A stretch of 64,000 nt of DNA from Dermatophagoides farinae. Lineage: Eukaryota > Arthropoda > Arachnida > Sarcoptiformes > Pyroglyphidae. The stretch covers positions 2,232,001 through 2,296,000 of the forward strand of contig NC_134682.1 in assembly GCF_024713945.1 (NCBI RefSeq), read 5' to 3'. The position numbers and the translations under genes are program-made. Below, one piece after another: positions 51,695 through 64,000 of the stretch (its first letter is position 1; every line of letters begins with the position of its first letter). Below the pieces are notes generated by a model that saw only the letters and a list, made by a program, of their open reading frames with translations, did not search any database and was not told where the DNA came from.

Positions 51695-53570
51695 CATCGT
51701 TTCAGGGCAAATGACACTTTTGGTTTCATTTTTTTTCACTTTTCTTTTCTCATTTTTGCAATTCAATGAATTTCAACAAAGAAATAAAAAAAATGAAAGA
51801 AATTATAATAAGATTTTAATGGTGAAAGAATTTTTTTTTGTTGCTGGAATTTAATTTTCATTTCATTTCAGGTGTTTTTCATTTGTTTTGCTGTATTTAT
51901 TGAAATTTTTAATGAAAAAAAAATGAAAATGAAAATGAAAAGATTTTCTTTTTGGTCAGATCAAATATTTAACTTTTTTTTCTGCTCTTTGTGGTTTATC
52001 ACATCGCCAGGATAAATCATGCATCGATTGGTTGATTACAATTGTAATTTATTCTTATCGATTCTATCGATTGTTTTGATCTTTTCCATTTTATTCGTTC
52101 CTAATAAGATGTTGGTTGGTTATTATTATTCGTCGTTGTTGTTGTTGCCAATGACAATAAATTGAATTGTTTTTTTCCCGTTCATTTCAAATGTCTTTAT
52201 ATTCTTTGTCTTTGACAATTGTTGTTGTTGTTGTTTATTAATATTCCTGCCGAAGAAATAAAAAGAAAAAAAGTAAAATTAACCAAATAATAATAAATTC
52301 AAAGTTAATTAAGACTGTAGGGTTGCCAACACACGAAATATTACCTTAAATCACCCTGAAGAAATGAAATGTTTCATAGAAAACGAACAAAACCAGAAAA
52401 AAAAACAATCGATCAAGGTATAGTCTGAATAAAAATTCCAAGAAATACTAAACAATTTCTAAACATCATTTCATTGGTTTATTTTATCTCTGTTATAAAA
52501 AAAAAAAATTCTTGATGATAACATCGACATTTTCAATCGAAAATTCTGAATACATACAAAATGTTCATCATCATCATCATTATCATCCATGATGATGATT
52601 TGTAGTACACAAATATGCTCGCGGGCATCATTCATGTCAAAGACATACACATTCATTCATTCGATTCTTTTGCAATGAAAACAGGAAAAAAAACTTTTTT
52701 TTCACAACCATATCTTAACCGATGATGATGACGATGATCATCATCAATCGAAAATGTTGTTTAAAAAAAACCGCAAAAATGAAACAATTTCCACCAATAT
52801 CGAAAAAATCGGGTTATTTTTCATTTTCTGGATGAAAAAAAAAAATTTATTCTTTGTGAACAAAAGTACAATGATGATACATCATCAATTTTATTCAAAC
52901 AACCAAATAAAGATGATGATAATGATAATATCTTTATCTGATCATATCTGTTGTTGTTCGGATGTCATTGTCAATGTTGTTGTTGTTGTTGTTGTTTCAA
53001 AACATAAAATGGCGAGAAAAAAAACCAATGCCACCGCAAAAAAAAACATACGACAAGCAATATCACATTTCATCTGCTATAAATCATTATATATTGTAGC
53101 TGATACCAGTATAATATATTCCATCAAGTAATATTAACCACTTCCACCATTCATTCTAGTAGCCATCGTCTCCTTCTTAAAAGAAAAAAAAACTAATGTT
53201 TTCTCCAACGCTAAGGCTAAGGTGATATGTGATTCAGTGTTGATATACTGAAAATTATTGTTTGTTTGGCCATTTGTTTTTCGTTGTTTGTGGTTGTCAT
53301 GACATTGTCGCTTTCATGTTTATTATTTTTTTCTTGTGTTTTGATATATAAAGAAATTAGGGTTGTCAGATCGGCCAAGAGGATGAGGGGGGTAAAATTT
53401 TTTTTTTTTTTTTAGAAAGCTCGCTTGATAATACAGTTTTACATCGGTTAAAATTTTTTTTTTTGTTAGGTAAGAAAGTTCCTCCCTGGGTATGTGGTTA
53501 CATAAATAATATGCAATATTAAATATGTGTGTGTGCTATATGGATTGATGATTAAATGATGATGACGACA

Positions 53571-53615
53571 AGAGAAAAAACATTGTCTGAAGGACAATGT
53601 TTTTTTTTTTACTCT
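53571..53615. other. Hairpin with a 17-base stem
   Basis: AGAGAAAAAACATTGTC (53571-53587) pairs with GACAATG-T11-ACTCT (53593-53615) around the loop TGAAG, with extra T's in the right arm. It could be a small foldback relic or a transcript hairpin. Confidence 0.6.
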
Positions 53616-56600
53616 CAATGGCCATTTATTAACCATTAACATCATCATCATCATCATAACCATGGACATTATTCATTTTCTTGGAATATTTTCTTGTTTA
53701 TATTATCCGGCTACTGGTTAACAGCTTCATAAAAAAAATGAGATAAATTCTCTGAAATGTTTTTTTTTCCCAGAAAGATTTCTCTACATTCATTTATTAC
53801 ATATATACCGATACAAACCAAATATATGTGACCATAAACCAAATTCAATAATTTGTATATACAGAATATGATATGGTTTCATTCTGTATTGTTGACGTTG
53901 TTGTTCATGATCAATTGTCGACTATTCTATTTGGAAGAAAATAATAGAAGAAAAATTGAATTATTTTTACGACAGAATTTAGTTTGATGTGTGTGTGTGT
54001 GTGTGTGCGTTTTCTTGTTCAAGATAATAATCGTTATTCTTCATTCTTAATTAATTTTATCAAAGATGTAATTGTTTGATGTTGATTATTCAACATCATG
54101 ATCATGTGCCCGATGGGCATTCTTAGGTATAATAATTGTAATGAAATTTTTGTGAAAAAAAAATTTTGATGTGAGATGACATACACACACACAGACACAA
54201 ATTGTAATGAAAGTTCTCATTGAATAATGTGATGAAAAGAAAAAGTTTCAGAAACTTTATTCTAGGGAAATAAAATTCTTTTTATTCTGAAAAATAAAAA
54301 CAATGTTAATCGATAATTAGTTGAAATTAAATTTGTAATATACAAAAATCTAATGTCATCCCCACACACACACCAACGCAAAGGTAATTATCACAAAAAA
54401 AAATCGATCGATTAGATTTTTTTTCAGCATTGATAATTGATACTTTAAAAGCTTTTATTTTTCTGATCACTATTGTCATGTGCTTGACCCGGATGAATCC
54501 ATCTATCGATCAATCGATTGATTGAGTGATTTTTTTTCGTCTTAATATTATATAATGGTCACTGTGTTATTGATTATTTTTTTTTTTTTTTTTGATGAAC
54601 CGATCATCGTAGGCGGCTTGCCGATAATCATAATAATAACTAATGGAAAAAAATCAATGGACAAGATAATTAAATTTTTCGTTTCGTTTCTTTTCGTTCC
54701 CAATGAATTCAATTTCCAATTGAAAGAAAATCAATAAAATGAGATTTAATTCATTTTTTGGTTCATTGATTATTTTGATTTCATTCTGATTTTTAATATT
54801 CATCTACAAATGATGAAAAATAATAGCCAGGTATTATAAACTACAACCAACATGGCCACCGACCATTTTTTCACACTTTTCATTTTTATATATTTCATGT
54901 GATTTTATTTACAAACAATAACAATATTGGCAACGATAACCATAAAAAAAACTGTCAAAATTCCTGGAAAATTTCTTACTGTTATACCTGGTTCTGTGTG
55001 TTCGGATGATGATGATGATGAAAAAAAAACCTAAACCATTATTCTGTCAACCAATTTGCTCAATGTATAAAGCGTAGACACATACAACAAAAAAAACCTA
55101 TAGATCATTGTAAATAATATTGGATGTTCGATGAATGTTTTTTTTTTCTTTACCACATTCATTGTTGGTTGGTAAAAATGGTGGTTAAATTTACCAACAT
55201 CCCTGAAACCATTATTATCATCATCATCAACAGCAGAATTGTGGCTACCCATTTTTTTTTTTTTTTTTTGTTGAAAGCACATAATAAATCTTTATGTCGT
55301 AATAAGCGACGTTTTTTTCACTCTCTCTCTCTCTCTTTCTGTGTGTTACAAATATAAAGTCTTTTCGGGCCTTGTGAATTGGTAGCCACTTCGACGACTG
55401 TCTTCGATGCCGAATCTGATCATCGAATTTTTTTTTCTCGTTGTTTTGGGTAAAAGTTTTGGTTTTTTTCTTTTTTGCTCTATCAATTCTCACCGCAAAC
55501 AGATATACACACACACACTAGTGGAAAAAACTAAAATTGCCACAAACCATAAGCATAAATACGGCATCGACAAAAAACGACTACGACAACGACAACTACG
55601 ACAGCTTCTACACAATAAAAAGTGATTATGATTCATATCCACGAAAATAAAAAAAAAAATACCAAACTAAACCAAACAAAAAAAAACGGTAAAAAATATA
55701 TAAACACCATTCGTATACGCTATCATCATCATCATCATCTGTATTTTGTATGTATATATTTATTATATGGAACATGACGACACCCGAAATTAATGGCACC
55801 TGGCTATAGTGAAAAAAAAAGAAAAAAATTCTCGGGTTCTCCAAACACACACACACACACACACAAACATTTTGTCATTCAACAACAACAACAAAAAACC
55901 CTCATATTATTACTTTGATTTTGTTTCAGGCGACATTTTCGGTTGGGCGGTTTTTTCTCTCTCTCACTCTCTCTCTCTCTCTCTCTCACTGTTGTCATCA
56001 CCCACTCAAAATGAATGTTTTTATTCTTTTTTTTCATTTTTTCATCTCTTGTCATCATCATCATCAACATTGTTGGTCGGTTTGGTCCATCAGTGTTAAT
56101 ACGATGATGGTATATATCGATATAGAGAAAGGAACGAAAAAAATGTTCCAAAATTCAAAAATTTGCAGTTGTTTGAATTTTTTTTTAACGATTCTGTTGA
56201 TGTTGTTTTTGTTGTTATTGTCGTTAATGTTGTTGCTGTTTGTCTGAATCTTTTTTTTTTGGTTCTTTTGTAAACAAAATTCATTGGTTAACATATTTTT
56301 TCGTGTAAAAAATAATGATGACGATGATGATGATGTTAATGAACGATAATTTATTCTGGTTTTTTTTCTTTGTCAATCAATGTATTCGCCATTCATCCTT
56401 TTAATTAGTAGCAATTTTTTTTATGAAAAAAATTGCAAATTCAAACCTATCAAAGTGTTAATAATTTAATTATCGTTCTGTTGTTGTTTATCACGCCAAC
56501 AACTACATATAGCTTAGATTCATTCATATCGAATCAGGATAATCTTCTTCAATTCTCGAAAGAATCCTGATACAGCAATGTATTGAAGGAAAGAAACAAA

Positions 56601-59600
56601 ACAAAACAAAACAAAAAATTTGAATATCCCATAATGAAAAAATGAATAAATAATTTCAATGGCTCGCTTTTTATCATCATGTAGTGTTTTTTGAATGAAT
56701 GAGAGAAAAAAAAATTTTTTTGCACGTATCAATTATTCAAAATGATTCTTTGAAATTCATATCCATCCATTATACATACATATGAAAAATGTATTTTATC
56801 ATGAATGATGAACACGAATGGATGGATGAACGAGAAAATTTTTTTTTTTCAATTATTTATTTCAATTTTTTTATGATGATTCTTTCTCGTTAAAATGCGT
56901 GGTGTATGGCTGTTTACTGTCGGTAATTTTTCCATATACACACACATCACATTTGGTGTGTAGAAATTTTTTTTTGTTGTTGTTGTTGCTAGGATAATTC
57001 AATGGTCTGTGTGTGTGTGTGTGTGGTTTTTTTGTGTCATTCTTGAATTACACAATCGCATACACTGGCACTAACACACACACACACACATAACAATAAT
57101 CATAGAATGAGAAAATAGAATATTTTTTTTCGGTAATTTTCTCGCAAAACAAAACTCAAATTTCTTACATCATGTGTGTGTGTGTGTGTGTGTGGCCTAT
57201 TTTAATCAATTGAATTTGCCAATTTTTTTCTGGTACTGTAAAAAAATGTACCATCCTCATTATCATCATCAAAACAATTTGATCCAAATCTCGTTATTTT
57301 TTCTCGTTTGTCCATGATAATGATGATTATGGTCTTCTCTCTCTCTCTCTTTCTGTTTATGTGTGTGTGTTTGTGTGCGTATAATACAAATCTCTTCAAT
57401 TTGCGACTTTGCTGTGTTTTACTTTTAACGAAAAAAAAAAATCATTTTCAAACACGAAAGTGAAAAGCCATTCATCCGAATACACTCCTACAAACATACA
57501 CACAAACATACACGCAAAAAACATTCTGTAAAATATCCAAAAAGAAAAAATCAGAAATCCAGAATCAAAAAAAAAATCCAAATATGACCTATGTATATAT
57601 CTAGATGTATGGCTACCATCAGACACACACAATTGCTATTGCATTTGATTGAATAAATCTTTGATTGTATAGAAATTTTTTTTTTCACCGTTATTTATTT
57701 TCTATATTGGATGAATTCACTTGAGATTTGTAAGTGGGTGTGTACAACAGATCACGAATCAAATGAAATCAATGATGATGATGATTATTATTATTGACAT
57801 TGTTGTTTATTTTTATCTTGCTTGTTTTTTTTCCTTGATTAAATCAATCCAACAGAATTAAGCAAGTAGCATAAAATGGGCAAAAAAAAAATTTTGTAAC
57901 CTCAAAACAATGTGTTTGAAATTGTCATGTTTTCAAAATCAATTTAAACCAATGATGAGAAAAAAAAGAGAAAAAGAAACAGATTGCATACAGATAATTT
58001 GCATACAATTTCAAATAGTCAACATTGATTATCGATAAATTATTATATGATGATGATGATCCATGGTCTACATTTTCAAACGGATCTAATTTTTTTTTGC
58101 TCCTTCAAAACCATTATGTTATTGAAATGAAGTGAAAAAAAAAGAAATAGATTAGTAGATTGAAACCAATCCATTAAAATCAATCAATCAAACACCAGAA
58201 AAAAAACAGAGCAAATGTCAAACATTATAAACCAGTAATATCCATCATCATAACCTAATAATAAATTTTATGATGATGATGGTCATAATAATGGGAAACA
58301 AAACAAAACAAAAAAAAATGGAAAATTTTCTCTGTTTTGTTTCTCAAATATTCGATTCTGTAATCAAAGAATTTTATTGTATTTTTTTCCACTGGAATAC
58401 CAACAAAAACAACAAACAATGAAAAAAAAAGATCATAGATAGATAGATAACACATTAACATATAGCACATTAAACATTGGTTATTTTTATAGGTTGTTTT
58501 CTGGTTTCTATCCACCTAGTTTTTGTTGTTTTCGGATCTTTTTTTTTTGGTTTCAAACAAATGAAAAAAGACCATAATAATAATAATAATAACCGATACA
58601 AGATGCAAAAGAATCTTGAAATTACTACAGTTAAACTAAAAAAAAAAAAAAGATATCGACAAAAAAGAAAGAATTCAAGAATAATGAAATGAAATGAAAT
58701 AATAAAAATAAGAAATGAATTTTTTCCGCCTTTTCTCTCATTCTGGAATTATATGAAAGTTATATGGTTGATCATATTCTACCATTCCATTGGTGTGTGT
58801 GTGTGTGTCTGTGTTTGTCGAACCACAAAAAGAAATTAAAACCAAGGAAAAAAAATCTTTCTTAGCTTAACATAAATGTTTCCGATGTTGGTTGATGATG
58901 GTTGGTTTTTTTTTGGCTGGTTAGGGGTGAAAGCAAAGTTTCCAGAAATGAAAACTTTTTTTGTTTGTTTGTTTGTTTGTATTTGTTTTTCAAAACTATA
59001 CTGCTACTACAATATTGCCATCATCATAATAACCATTATTATTATTATTATTATCAGAATCTCACCTACAATAACGGTAAAAGTAACGATTGAATGAACA
59101 TTTAAATCATTTGATGTCTGATGTGTGTTCCGGTTATAGCAGTGTTCAATTCTGATTTCGAAAAAAAATGATTCAAGTATCAAGAATAAACGGTTCAGTT
59201 ACAGAGAGAAAAAGACCATAATGTTTGAAACTTCACAAAACAAAAATAAAAATTCCAGAATAAAACATCAATAAATAGTCATGTTATATGTTTGAAATGG
59301 TTTTTTTCAAATTCCATTTTGTCTATTTTGATTTTTTTTTGTTTTGTAAATTGTGGAATGATGTTTGTGTGTGTGTGTGTGTGTGTGGTAAAGATTGATT
59401 AGTACCGGAAGGGAATGTATAATGTATGGGAAAATAGTGGCCATTATAATTTTGTTCACATTTTCACTTTTTTACTATCTTCTTGACAGAATTGTTTCCA
59501 TGTTGACATTCGTGAACAACAAACGCAACAATCATTTAATAAAATGAACTTGAATAACAGATCGATCAACGGACATTCGTTCGTTCATATTCATTCATTC

Positions 59601-60047
59601 ATTTATTCATTCAGATCGATCGATATGAATGGGAATCAAATTGAATCGAAACAAAAAAAAAATTGTGCAAAAAAAAGTAGTAAATGGAAAAGACATGAAA
59701 ATGTGTGGTGGAAAATCATTTTTTTTCCGGAAAAAAATTGATTCAATTGAAAATGAAAACGAAACGAATGGAAATTTTTTGTTTGTCGTTGTTTTCACTT
59801 GCAATACACACAAACACACACACACACACACAGTTGAATCAAATATTAATATAAAATGTTCCAAGAAAAAAATTTTGCTCATTTTTTTTTGATTGCCCTG
59901 TCAATCAAAAATTTTTTGTTCTGTTTTCATTAACTTTATTCTTGAAATGTCAGATAAGATGGTGAATAAAATTTTTTTTTTCATTCGATCTCTTTAGTCA
60001 CACATGATGGCCATCCATAGAATCATAATTTTGAATTTCATTTTTAC

Positions 60048-60069
60048 AAAAAAAAAAAAAAAAAAAAAA
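60048..60069 (+). repeat. Poly-A tract
   Basis: Twenty-two A's. No preceding gene-like or retroposed sequence with a target duplication was identified. Confidence 0.85.
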
Positions 60070-63000
60070 TGAAATGAAATTCTCGGTCAACCACAAACCA
60101 CATAGACCCAAGAATAATGATGACGACGATGATGATAAACAGCAGCGAAATTACAGTATACACATCTATTATCTGATTATATTAAACCGCGGTGAGATAG
60201 CAGCAAGATGAACCAGAAAAAAAAACATGAACAGATCAAATCTACATAAAATGATGATGATGATAAATTGTGCAAAATGAAAAAAAAAATTCTTTTCTCC
60301 GTTTATAATTTCTATTCTATTCTATTTCAATTTCATTTTGTTCCATATTGTAATGTGAAAAATGAATTTGATCGGCATACAGAATGATTCTGACCAATTT
60401 TAAAACGATATATTTATTTATTATCATTGTTTTGATGATGAAATATTGTTTGTTTGTTCCATGAATAAATGAAAAAAAAAAACAAAATGAAAACAAATCT
60501 AAATTAAACCGGTAGCAAACAAAACATTATGATTTAGTGAATTATTTTTTTTTGTTTTCTTGCCACACCCCTTGTTTTTTTTACTGGTTGAACGAAAAGA
60601 ATGGCAAAAAAATTCTTGCATTTGCATATTTATGGATCGTCATTTATATTTTCAATATATTCATTTCAAATTTTTTTTTTCTACAATCAACCAATTTAGA
60701 ATTGATAATATATAATATATATTTTCGCGTGCAATGATCACATTTAGATTCTGTTTGCCATATATTTATTTTTATTTCATTGGATTTTTCCCGTTTTACA
60801 TAATATAAAATATAGATGGAACACCAGACATACAATGACTAGACCAAAGAATTCTTTGATCAATGATTCTATTTTTAGTCGATTGTTGGTGTGTGTGTGT
60901 CTGGTTTTTGTGCATATTTATAAAAATTGAAAATTCTTTCCAAATAGCTTCTGTTGTTGTTGTTGTTGTTGTTGTTGTCATTGTTGTTGTCGTTGTTGTT
61001 GCTGTTCATTTATCGTCCATTTTCATTCATTCATAAACTATTTCAACATTATTTAACTTTCCATGAATTTATGTCTGAAAAAAATGTGAGAAAAAAAATT
61101 TTTTTTTCATCAATAAATGAATGACATTATTCTATGGATGACAATTGGCGCACTTTTTTTTGGCTTTTGATGATGATGATGATGATGATGTATCAAAATA
61201 GATACATATCACTATTATATAACATCATTATGATTATTCCGTTTCAAAGCTATGAACAATTGTTCCCGGAAATTTCGGTTTTTATTCTCTTGACAAAATT
61301 TTCTTGATCGTCATCATCATCATTGTCATGTTCTATTAATATTGTCGATGTTCGCTCTCTTTCTCTCTCTCTCTCTCTCATTTCGATTTTAAGTGTAACG
61401 AGCCCTCAGTTTCCTGCAACAAAAAAAAAATAAAAGATCGAAACGGTAAAAAATGGGCAATTGTCATTTTGTCTGTCACACACACACATATATATAGAAT
61501 CCTAGCAGTAGTTGTCGGTATATTGCATATTTGATTCAATTTTTGGATCAATAAAATTGACTACCAAACACACACACACATTCAGTCATCAAGAAAGTAT
61601 AATATATTCTCGTGTGTGTGTGTGCTTGTATAAACCAAAAAAAAAAGTCAAATATGGCTGAAAAGAAGAAAAAAAGTATATTCTTGGAACGGAATAATTT
61701 CTCATTTTCATTATTTTTGTCACACACACACACACACACACGCACTGAGAGAAACAATTATTCAATCTATATCATTATTGTATCAAAAAAAAATTTTATT
61801 CATTTAGTTGCTTGTATTTGTGTCATCAATAACAAAAAACACAGAGAAAGAAAAAAAAACTGAATTGAATTTTGATAAAGAAAAAAAAACAACAACAACC
61901 GTAACAACGATAAAATAAGAGCAAACATTGACAATTCTCTATTATCATTAATGAAATGAAATTAAAAGGAAATGATGATGATGATGATGAAAAACCTTAT
62001 AAAATTAACAAAGTCTCTGGAAAAAGTTTATTTGTCTATTTCATTTTTATTCCCATTTAAATTTCAAATAAATGATGACGTGTTGATTGTTATGAGGTTT
62101 TTGTTTTGGTTACCATTATTTTGGTCATCATTATCATTATTGCCATTTTTCTTACCACTCCATTATTTACTTTGCGTTCTATTTTTTAGCTGTTATTTTA
62201 TTCTTGTTATTGTTGTTTTTGTGTGACACTTTTCGATTAAAAAAAAATAATAATATAGAAAAATACAAAATATAAACAGAAATCAAGTAGTTTGAAATTG
62301 AATTTTTTTTTTTGGTTTTTACAATTGAACATTGGTGGGTAAATATTGTTTGCGTGTGCAAGATTCTGTTTCTTCTTCTTTTGTCTGTGTGTGGCTAACA
62401 AGCCAATCAGTCAGTCAGCCAGCCAGCCACCACCCAAAAAAAAACAAGAATTAAGATTGTAAGATTTCCATTGAAGCAAATATTACATATTTTTTTCCAC
62501 TTCAAAATTAAATGATTTTCCAATCTTTTCTTTTTTGTAAAAACACACACACACAGAACATTGAAAAAAAGGTCCATATTAAAAACTTGAGCCCATTGTT
62601 TTTCTGGTTGTTTTTGTTATTGTTTTTTGTTTCATTTCACAATGAATGATGACAAAAACAAATGTAATAATAAATTTTTTCTTTATCTTTATTTGTTTTT
62701 CCATTTCAACGTCGTCTAATATTCCATGTTCCATGTTCAAATATAAAATTTTTCTTCCCATTTGAATCAAAAAATAGAACGAATAAAAAAAAAGAAGAAG
62801 AAACTTATGTTTAGAATATTCTTATTACCATAAAAATGACTGATTGTTTCTGCTTATTATGTCACTATTCTTTTATATCATAATAATTATTCAATTCAAT
62901 TTGATTCCATTCAAGAATAATAACAACAACAGCAACAACAAAAAAATGACGATTCTATTTAGGAATAACCATTTTTTTCTCTGGGTAAACATAGATTCAC

Positions 63001-64000
63001 ACACACACACACACACACAAAAAGCCAGAATAAATTCATTCATTAAACATTCATTCGAATGTCAAACAATTTTTTTTCGGAATAATATTTATTCATTCAA
63101 ATATTGGTCATTTGGGAATTTTTTTTATTTTGGTCGGCCTAGCACACTATTACAATACAGTGAATCGAAACGAGTAGTGAAAAAATGAAATTACCAAAAA
63201 AATGAAAAAGTCGAACAATTGAAAAATTTTTTTTTTCAGGATCCCAGAAAATTTTTTCTAAAAATTTCATTGTTTTGTGTCAAGTTACAGGTGGTGGTAG
63301 TAGTGGCGGTGGTAATAGTTGTTGTGGAAAAGAAACCTGATGGACCTTGGAGGCTTTTATTGATGTTGTAATCAAAATGAATTGGGCGTAACCGGAATTC
63401 AGTGGAAAATAGAAATTTTTTATCCCTATTAATTTTTCTAATTAAACTTAGTACTTTATTGCAACACTGAAACAAACAAACAAACAAAAAAAAACAATTC
63501 AATTTAGATTTTAGGTCGCGTCTATACATACATCGTGGTGGTTGTTGTGTGTTATTTTCTTTAGATCGATCAAATCTACCTATAAAAAACCCAAACTGTG
63601 GTTAATGAATTTAGATTACAACAACAACAACAACAACTACTACTACTACTACCACCTATAGATTGTCACCAGAAATGAAATGGTTTTCCAGAAGCGAAAA
63701 GAAATTCTTTTTTTCCGTTGTTGTTGTTGTTGTTTGTTCACTACATGACATTTTCATTTTAATCATAATTATAATTCAAAATAGAAAAAAAAACCAGAAT
63801 CGTTACAATTTGCTGCCACCCACCAACTAATGTGACACTTTTATTTTTATACACACACTTAAATGTGGAACAAAATTGAAATGAAAATTTTTTTTTGTGG
63901 ATCGAAATCAATGTATTCCCGACACACACACACACAAACGAAAAAAAAAACTTTTTTCCCTATTTCCAATTCATTCCGGAAATTTTTCAGCATTCTTTCA

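Larger units (their letters stand above)
51450..64000. other. Repeat-rich region without a recognised gene
   Basis: The content is similar to 21-37 kb: (TG)n at 51664-51693, (CA)n at many sites (for example 55845-55864 and 63001-63019), CT tracts at 55956-55988 and 61357-61379, poly-A of 22 bases at 60048-60069 and numerous (ATG)n tracts. A segment at 53355-53480 has G-rich, non-repetitive character but no usable frame. A hairpin lies at 53571-53615. Isolated coding-like codon runs (for example minus strand 54595-54645) lack proper splice borders. The region may be intronic or intergenic. Confidence 0.5.

Noticed and set aside
53011-53131. 40-codon frame starting MARKKTNATAKK
   Set aside because: It is Lys/Asn-rich from A-runs and has no homology or splice support.
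53355-53480. G-rich segment beginning AGGGTTGTCAG, compared with AGGGTTGCCAAC near 52322
   Set aside because: Considered as the two ends of a transposon, but the similarity is short and direct, with no inverted repeat or target duplication.
54595-54645. Minus-strand coding-like run containing YYYDYRQAAYDD
   Set aside because: Part of it comes from a TAT/ATT repeat, there is no clear donor, and the frame runs into poly-A.

Overview
This is a eukaryotic nuclear window: strongly AT-rich, full of short microsatellites (TG, CAA, ATG and CT units, poly-A/T), with genes whose introns are mostly about 50 to 130 bases. Compact genes, short introns, heavy trinucleotide repeats and the protein sequences suggest an arthropod. 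An acariform (astigmatid, dust-mite-like) mite is my best guess, but this is an inference from overall character, not a database match.

Layout. 1-4977 is repeat-rich DNA with no convincing gene. 4978-5224 is an orphan candidate exon (poly-Q plus one membrane segment). From about 6.2 to 21 kb lies a gene-dense block: a secreted phospholipase A2 (+, 3 exons); CDK5RAP3 of the UFMylation/ER-phagy pathway (-, 5 exons); IMP3 of the U3 snoRNP (+, 2 exons), divergent from CDK5RAP3 across 235 bases; deoxyhypusine hydroxylase DOHH (-, 2 exons), convergent with IMP3 and almost touching it; glutaminyl-tRNA synthetase (-, intronless); and, divergently, a large lysosomal-enzyme/mannose-6-phosphate-receptor-like type I membrane protein with nine repeats (+, at least 4 exons). 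IMP3, DOHH and GlnRS all serve ribosome production or translation (rRNA processing, eIF5A hypusination, Gln-tRNA charging); the neighbourhood is housekeeping in nature.

From about 21 to 64 kb I see no gene I can name. The region is microsatellite-dominated and contains a 185-base TC tract at 31774-31958, a very young 1.33-kb long inverted repeat at 41138-42469 (a foldback/MITE-like element), several hairpins, and a few low-confidence candidate exons: a poly-Asn first exon at 38131-38358 (+), a convergent ORF at 38470-38724 (-), a possible three-exon small gene at 50537-51445 (-) and a short ORF with a 3'UTR-like tail near 49.8-50.1 kb (+). This is either a large intergenic/regulatory domain or long introns of genes that extend beyond the window.

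The best leads for something new are the long inverted repeat, whose central spacer carries an echo of its own right flank, and the nine-repeat receptor, in which by eye no repeat keeps all four mannose-6-phosphate-binding residues.
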